From CAYGZQ01 sp964354375 [NCBI: uncultured Planctomycetota bacterium] (GTDB taxonomy: Bacteria; JAJVIF01; JAPKYR01): a DNA stretch of 9,750 nucleotides. The position numbers were made by a program, and so were the translations under genes. Positions 5,771-9,750 of this stretch are shown piece by piece. The notes beneath the pieces are model-generated. The model did not search any database. It was not told where the DNA came from and saw only the letters and a list, made by a program, of their open reading frames with translations. Each line of letters starts with the position of its first letter. Within the stretch, counting starts at the first letter, position 1. Where the stretch lies: positions 1 to 9,750 of the forward strand of contig CAYGZQ010000099.1 of assembly GCA_964354375.1 (NCBI GenBank), written 5' to 3'.

Positions 5771-7774
5771 ATGCAACCGGCAGGCTTGACGAAAAGGATG
5801 AAGGAGATCGTGATCGGCAAGGCCCGAAGGCCGGACGATCCGACCATTTTCCATAAGATATCCCTTATCGCGTTCTTCGCCTGGATCGGGCTCGGTGCGG
5901 ACGGTCTCAGCTCCTCCAGCTATGGCCCTGACGAAGCCTTCAGGACTCTCATCGCGCATCCTTCCCTCGCAATCTTCGTGGCGTTGGGAACCGCAATCAC
6001 CGTTTTCGTCATAAGCGCCAGTTATCAGCAGATAATCGAGTTGTTTCCGACCGGCGGCGGGGGCTACATAGTCGCAAGCAAACTGCTCTCGCCTACCCTC
6101 GGGATGATCTCCGGATGCGCTCTCCTCGTCGACTATGTGCTGACCATAACGCTCTCCATTGCGAGCGGAACAGATGCCCTTCTCAGTTTCCTTCCCCCGG
6201 GATTGCTCGAATTCAAGGTCGAGATCGCGATGGCGTTCCTGCTCCTGCTGACAGTGGCCAACCTGCGGGGTGTGAAGGAATCGGTTGTTCCACTTGTGCC
6301 CGTCTTTCTCGTTTTCGTCCTCACTCATGCCTTTGTCATATGCTACGCGATCATCGTGCACCTTCTGGACATCCCCCGTCTTACGGAGGTCACTGTTGTC
6401 GGCGTCGGGAATTCCGTGAAGGAACTGGGCCTGATGGGCGTCCTCGCACTCACCCTTCGCGCATACAGCATGGGGGCCGGAACTTATACCGGAATCGAGG
6501 CGGTTTCCAACGGCATACCGATACTTCGCGAGCCCAAACGCCAGACCGCGAAGACGACCATGAGGTACATGGCGGCATCTCTGGCCATAACGGCCGGCGG
6601 ACTGCTGATCGCATACGTGCTCTTTGCAGTTATCCCCGAGGCCGGCAAGACCATGAACGCGGTTCTGTTTGAAGCCATGACCAGAACATGGAGTTCGTCG
6701 ACCGCCCGTCCATTCGTCTGGATAACCCTCATCTCGGAGGCCGCCCTGCTCGTTGTGGCCGCTCAGACGGGATTTCTTGACGGGCCCAGGGTTCTGGCGA
6801 ACATGGCGCTGGATCGCTGGTTCCCGAACAGGTTTTCGTTTCTCAGCGATCGCCTGGTCACTCACAACGGGATTCTGCTCATGGCCGGCGCCGCGACCAT
6901 ACTGATGATCTTCTCGCGAGGCAATGTCCGCTTCCTCGTCATACTTTACAGCATCAACGTGTTCATCACCTTCCTGCTTTCACAGCTCGGCATGGTGCGT
7001 CATTGGTGGATCAATCGAGCCGTGGTGAGAGACTGGACCAAGAAGGCTGCGGTCAACGGAGTGGGTCTTCTGATGACCGTTTTCATTCTTGCGTCGGTCA
7101 TTCTGATGAAATTCAGGGAGGGCGGCTGGATCACGATTATCGTCAGCGGCGGTCTCGCGCTTGTCGCTTTCGGCGTGAGAGCTCACTATGCTCGCACGGG
7201 AAAGCTGCTGAGAAAGATCGACGATTTCGTGGAGATCGCAACATCTCCCGGCGGAGAAAGGATAACCGGCATTGTCCCCAATCCGGACCCCGGTCGCGGA
7301 CCTGAGCCGGAGGCCAAGACCGCCGTGGTGTTTGTCAACGGGTTCAACGGGCTCGGGCTTTCCGCATTGTCCAGCATTTTCAAGCTGTTCGGATCAGTGT
7401 TCAGAAACTACCTCTTTGTACAGATTGGTGTCATCGATGCAGGCGTTTTCAAGGGGGCTTCGGAGATCGAGAACCTCAAGGCCCATGTTGAAGGGGGCCT
7501 CAAGCAGTACGTGACCTTCATGGAGGAGCGGGGCTACCATGCGGAGGCGATCGCCGCAGTGGGGGTTGATATCGTTGAAGAGATAGACAACCTGGCTCCG
7601 GAGATTCTTCGAAGGTATCCCCAAGCGGTTTTCTTTGGGGGACAACTCGAATTCCCCGAGAATGTCATTTACACCAGGGTGTTACACAACTACGTCACCT
7701 TTGCCCTGCAGAAACGCTTTTATCACGAGGGGATTCCGTTCGTGATATTGCCCGTCAGGGTTCCGTCGAAGTGA
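5771..7774 (+). CDS. APC-superfamily transporter, KimA-like (probable potassium importer) with soluble C-terminal domain
   Basis: The protein has 667 residues. About 12 membrane helices span residues 31-470. Helix 1 is broken at GLGADGLSSSSYG (40-52), the substrate-binding bend of the APC/LeuT fold; KimA-type potassium importers have a comparable SSDALSS-YG segment. Other family-type features are EL-FPTGGGGY (90-99) after helix 2, and a second broken helix near MGAGTYTGIEA (234-244), followed by a basic loop. Residues about 475-667 are soluble and hydrophilic, beginning with strand TAVVFVNGFNG (517-527), as in transporters with a stress-protein-like cytoplasmic tail. The start ATG directly follows an in-frame TAA, so it is the furthest upstream; AAAGGG (5755-5760) is a weak ribosome site. 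A second ATG, Met10, is possible. It stands alone on its strand, convergent with the SBBP lipoprotein. Substrate could be potassium or an amino acid; potassium is favoured by the KimA-like first helix. Confidence 0.85.
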   Translation: MQPAGLTKRMKEIVIGKARRPDDPTIFHKISLIAFFAWIGLGADGLSSSSYGPDEAFRTLIAHPSLAIFVALGTAITVFVISASYQQIIELFPTGGGGYIVASKLLSPTLGMISGCALLVDYVLTITLSIASGTDALLSFLPPGLLEFKVEIAMAFLLLLTVANLRGVKESVVPLVPVFLVFVLTHAFVICYAIIVHLLDIPRLTEVTVVGVGNSVKELGLMGVLALTLRAYSMGAGTYTGIEAVSNGIPILREPKRQTAKTTMRYMAASLAITAGGLLIAYVLFAVIPEAGKTMNAVLFEAMTRTWSSSTARPFVWITLISEAALLVVAAQTGFLDGPRVLANMALDRWFPNRFSFLSDRLVTHNGILLMAGAATILMIFSRGNVRFLVILYSINVFITFLLSQLGMVRHWWINRAVVRDWTKKAAVNGVGLLMTVFILASVILMKFREGGWITIIVSGGLALVAFGVRAHYARTGKLLRKIDDFVEIATSPGGERITGIVPNPDPGRGPEPEAKTAVVFVNGFNGLGLSALSSIFKLFGSVFRNYLFVQIGVIDAGVFKGASEIENLKAHVEGGLKQYVTFMEERGYHAEAIAAVGVDIVEEIDNLAPEILRRYPQAVFFGGQLEFPENVIYTRVLHNYVTFALQKRFYHEGIPFVILPVRVPSK

Positions 7775-7924
7775 TGAGTTCGGATTGATACCCCCCCCCT
7801 CAATCCCCCCCCCAAAGGGGGGGAAGTCTGGATGCTATCCCCCCTTGGGGCGGACTACAGGGGCGAATGCTGTCCCCCCCCTTGGGGGGGACTACAGGGG
7901 GGGTATCGATTCCCCCGCGCCGGA
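7775..7924. repeat. C-run/G-run palindromic repeats filling a convergent intergenic gap
   Basis: The gap between the 3' ends of the transporter and the SBBP lipoprotein is packed with C5-C9 and G4-G7 runs. They form back-to-back hairpins: C9-AAA-G7 (7805-7823), C6-TT-G4 (7839-7850) and C8-TT-G7 (7874-7890), with further G7 (7897-7903) and C5 (7912-7916) runs. No protein is apparent. Hairpins on both strands could help end transcription of both genes, but none is followed by a T-run. Confidence 0.7.
7834..7905. repeat. Two tandem copies of a ~35-bp palindromic unit
   Basis: Copy 1 begins GCTATCCCCCC at 7834 and copy 2 begins GCTGTCCCCCC at 7869, a period of 35. Both contain a C-run, TT and a G-run, then GGACTACAGGGG. 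They differ mainly in the lengths of the C and G runs, consistent with slippage. The GGACTACAGGGG tail can pair with nearby C-runs. Confidence 0.7.
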
Positions 7925-9568
7925 TTACCACCCGCCGTCAGGAAGGAGCTTGATCAGGAACGCATCGGGGTCGCTCGTCGATGTCGTGTACTCAAACTCG
8001 TCTTCCGGGGTGAAGCCGACGCTCCCTCTGAACATGCCTGTCAAGAATATGTTCCCCGACCCGTCCACAACCAGCGACGATCCCAGGTCGTAGTTGGTTC
8101 TGCCCCAGGCGTGCGCCCAGAGGTAATCGCCGCTAGGATCGAATTTGCTCACAAACACACTCCCTGCCAGCCGGTCGACAGCGTCTTCCGCCGGGTCGGG
8201 ATCGAAATCGACCGTCTCCCTGGACGTACCGGCTACAATGGCGTTCCCGGCCGGGTCGGCCGCTACAGCCATTCCCAGCCCGGTGCCCCATATGCGTCCC
8301 CACTGGAACCCCCCAGACGAGTTGAATTTGCTCAGAAACGCGTAGCCCATCGATTCCGGGACGAACTCCGCGACGGCAGAACCGGGGTCAAGATCGGCGG
8401 TGCCCTCGATCCCTCCGGTGACGTATATGTTCCCGTTCCTTGCCGCCGCTACGCCCAACGCATAGTCGCTCGCCTTGCCGCCCCAGGTTCTTCCCCATTG
8501 TGCATTTCCCCTCGAATCCAGCTTGTACAGGAATGCGTCCTCAAGTCCCGCGGACGAATGCCATCCGAAATTCATCTCAAGACCCCTGGTTGTCGGAAGC
8601 AGGAATCTGCCCTGGAAACGACCGACGACGAAAATGTTCCCTCCGCCGTCCGTCGTTACGGCCGTCCCCGTGATCTGGTCCGAATCCAGGTTGTCGCCGC
8701 CCCATGTCGCGGTCCACGCAAATTCGCCGCCCGATGAGAACCTGCTCACGTAGGCATCCGATGCGCTTCCCGCAGTGACATCCGGCGCAGGATGCCGTTG
8801 ATCGTCATCAGTGGGGTTGAAATCCATCGTCCCGAGGTACCACCCGATCACCAGTGGATTCTCCCCGGCATCCAATGCGATGCCTGTCGCATCCACCTCG
8901 CCCCGCGAGCTTCCCCAGCTCCACGCCCAGCGAAGGGATCCGTTCCTGTCGAAGCTGCACAGGAACACGTCGTTGGGGCTCTTCGCCTGCAAAACCTTCA
9001 TCTTGTCTTCGCCGGTCCGGGGATCGAAATCCGCCCTGCCTCTGTAAGCGCCGGCCACGTACGAATTCCCGGCTGAGTCTACAGCCAGACCCACAACGCG
9101 GTCGTTGAACACCCCCCCCCATTCTATCGCCCACAGGAGATTCCCCGACGAATCGAACTTGCTCAGGAAGCAGTCCTGCTCCCCGACCGAATCAAGCTCA
9201 ACCAGGCCGGGCCCAGGATCGGAATCTAGCGATCGATTGAAGACGCCGGCCACATAGAGATTTCCGGAGCCGTCCATGTCCACGCCCTTGACTGCGCTCA
9301 CGCGCGACTGCCCCCATTGACGCACCCAGCCGTCATATTGAGTCGCGGAGCCTTCCCCCACCACTTCCTCTATGCTTCCCGCAGACGCCGAGGCTTCCGT
9401 TTCTTCGAGATTCTCGGTCTCTGCTGTGGAGGGCCCTTCCTCTGTCGCGACCGTTTCCGTCTTGTCACCTTTGCCCAGCTTCAGCTTATCCCTGACGAAT
9501 TGCGTATCGCAGGCGCTCGCCGCAAAGCAGAAGGCGAGCAGGACAGTCAGAGTCATTATCGTGCGCAT
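7925..9568 (-). CDS. Lipoprotein of seven SBBP-type beta-propeller repeats
   Basis: The protein has 547 residues from the ATG at 9568; GGGAGG lies just upstream. An in-frame ATG at 9589 would add MQSGGIQ, but it overlaps the probable -10 and leaves the ribosome site inside the gene. The signal peptide ends at A-S-A-C20, a slightly non-standard lipobox. Residues 21-80 are a Lys-containing, then Glu/Thr/Ser-rich spacer. Residues 81-547 hold seven repeats of about 60-70 residues. Each is built around 'D..GN.YVaG.f.G..dFDP', then 'DaFlsKFd.sGn..W...WGg', the SBBP (seven-bladed beta-propeller) pattern. The DFDP-type segment is clearest in repeats 2, 3 and 6 and lost in repeat 4. Such proteins are exported and tethered to the membrane; the ligand is unknown. 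The gene looks monocistronic, convergent with the transporter, with an insertion-sequence-like end just upstream. Confidence 0.9.
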   Translation of the reverse strand: MRTIMTLTVLLAFCFAASACDTQFVRDKLKLGKGDKTETVATEEGPSTAETENLEETEASASAGSIEEVVGEGSATQYDGWVRQWGQSRVSAVKGVDMDGSGNLYVAGVFNRSLDSDPGPGLVELDSVGEQDCFLSKFDSSGNLLWAIEWGGVFNDRVVGLAVDSAGNSYVAGAYRGRADFDPRTGEDKMKVLQAKSPNDVFLCSFDRNGSLRWAWSWGSSRGEVDATGIALDAGENPLVIGWYLGTMDFNPTDDDQRHPAPDVTAGSASDAYVSRFSSGGEFAWTATWGGDNLDSDQITGTAVTTDGGGNIFVVGRFQGRFLLPTTRGLEMNFGWHSSAGLEDAFLYKLDSRGNAQWGRTWGGKASDYALGVAAARNGNIYVTGGIEGTADLDPGSAVAEFVPESMGYAFLSKFNSSGGFQWGRIWGTGLGMAVAADPAGNAIVAGTSRETVDFDPDPAEDAVDRLAGSVFVSKFDPSGDYLWAHAWGRTNYDLGSSLVVDGSGNIFLTGMFRGSVGFTPEDEFEYTTSTSDPDAFLIKLLPDGGW

Positions 9569-9575
9569 CTGAATT

Positions 9576-9581
9576 CCTCCC
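9576..9581 (-). promoter_or_regulatory. Ribosome binding site that sets the start of the SBBP lipoprotein
   Basis: GGGAGG is followed by the 7-base spacer AATTCAG and the ATG at 9568. This places the start seven codons inside the longest open frame and puts the basic residue of the signal peptide next to Met1. Confidence 0.75.
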
Positions 9582-9587
9582 GACTGC

Positions 9588-9593
9588 ATTATA
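9588..9593 (-). promoter_or_regulatory. Possible -10 element for the SBBP lipoprotein gene
   Basis: A perfect TATAAT is seen on the minus strand, but no good -35 lies 16-18 bases upstream and no extended -10 TG is present. Transcription would begin near 9581, right at the ribosome site, giving a very short leader. It could be chance or need an activator. Confidence 0.3.
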
Positions 9594-9628
9594 GCCTATC
9601 GGACCGCCGATCGTCCGTCCCTCGGTAA

Positions 9629-9750
9629 GGGCTGTTGAAGAAGTCCGATTTCGCGCAAGGAGGGCATATCAGGCGTGGCACCCTCAGGCGAGTCCTCGAG
9701 CCTGGGGGTGCTGAGCCAATCACCTGAGTGCCTCATGAATAGAAGGATCA
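9629..9750 (+). mobile_element. Possible end of an insertion sequence (rest outside window)
   Basis: GGGCTGTTGAAGAAGTCC begins at 9629. It resembles the GGCTGTTGAAAAAGTC-type terminal inverted repeats remembered from IS1182-like and related elements. The rest of the window carries no gene, contains a strong hairpin (9678-9711) and ends CTCATGAATAGAAGGATCA. The second end and a transposase are not visible, so this is a resemblance of one terminus only. No target duplication can be checked. Confidence 0.35.
9678..9711. repeat. 12-bp inverted repeat with one mismatch
   Basis: GCACCCTCAGGC (9678-9689) pairs with GCCTGGGGGTGC (9700-9711) at 11 of 12 positions. The inner GAG/CTC can extend the stem with one bulged A. 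There is no T-run after it on either strand. It lies about 50 bases inside the insertion-sequence-like end, where subterminal hairpins often occur. Confidence 0.65.

Noticed and set aside
5600-6865. 421-codon open frame on the minus strand
   Set aside because: It is antisense to the clearly conserved transporter gene, has biased composition (many Arg, Glu, His, Gly) without domain features, and arises from the codon pattern of the opposite strand.
7775-7924. Classical bidirectional intrinsic terminator or CRISPR array
   Set aside because: The hairpins lack T-runs on either strand, so terminator status is unproven. There are only two short repeat units without unique spacers, so it is not CRISPR.
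7832-8737. 301-codon open frame on the plus strand
   Set aside because: It starts inside the C/G-run repeats and runs antisense through the SBBP repeats. It has no recognisable domain, ribosome site or signal peptide.
9569-9589. ATG start at 9589 for the SBBP lipoprotein
   Set aside because: It lacks its own ribosome site and overlaps the TATAAT. The ATG at 9568 has GGGAGG 7 bases upstream and gives a normal signal peptide.

Overview
This is a bacterial window of about 55-60% GC by eye. It is dominated by exported, lipid-anchored or secreted proteins built from repeats and Ig-like or propeller domains. Two of the four large genes start with lipoprotein-type signal peptides, which with the SBBP and PKD-type repeat proteins suggests a Gram-negative, probably uncultured, lineage. 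No gene here fixes the phylum; the organism call is an inference.

Layout, left to right. A two-gene minus-strand operon occupies about 1-4981. Its first gene is a 1231-residue lipoprotein whose last ~210 residues carry a His-Gly / Ala-Cys pair arranged as in clan CD (caspase/gingipain-like) cysteine peptidases. Thirty-six bases downstream, a second exported gene encodes a beta-propeller-like protein that enters a PKD-like domain and runs off the left edge. A TTGACA promoter lies just upstream of the first gene. Between 5098 and 5454 two unrelated gene remnants meet head-on: the C-terminal 53 residues of a small FlhB-like protein (minus strand), and the C-terminal end of a concanavalin A/LamG-like surface protein (plus strand) with an in-frame TGA. 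The 316-base stretch 5455-5770 has no gene but holds several hairpins and sequence blocks that recall the ydaO (c-di-AMP) riboswitch. It precedes a plus-strand APC-superfamily transporter (5771-7774) resembling the potassium importer KimA plus a soluble C-terminal domain. This transporter converges on a minus-strand lipoprotein (7925-9568) made of seven SBBP-type repeats, expected to form a seven-bladed propeller. The 150-base gap between them is filled with C-run/G-run palindromic repeats. The right edge (about 9629-9750) looks like the end of an insertion sequence whose transposase would lie outside the window.

How the genes relate: the two operon genes probably act together at or outside the cell surface. 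The SBBP lipoprotein is another surface protein. The transporter is functionally separate, possibly controlled by its structured leader. No complete new system is demonstrated. The most noteworthy items are the caspase-like lipoprotein operon, the two-remnant junction and the leader RNA candidate.
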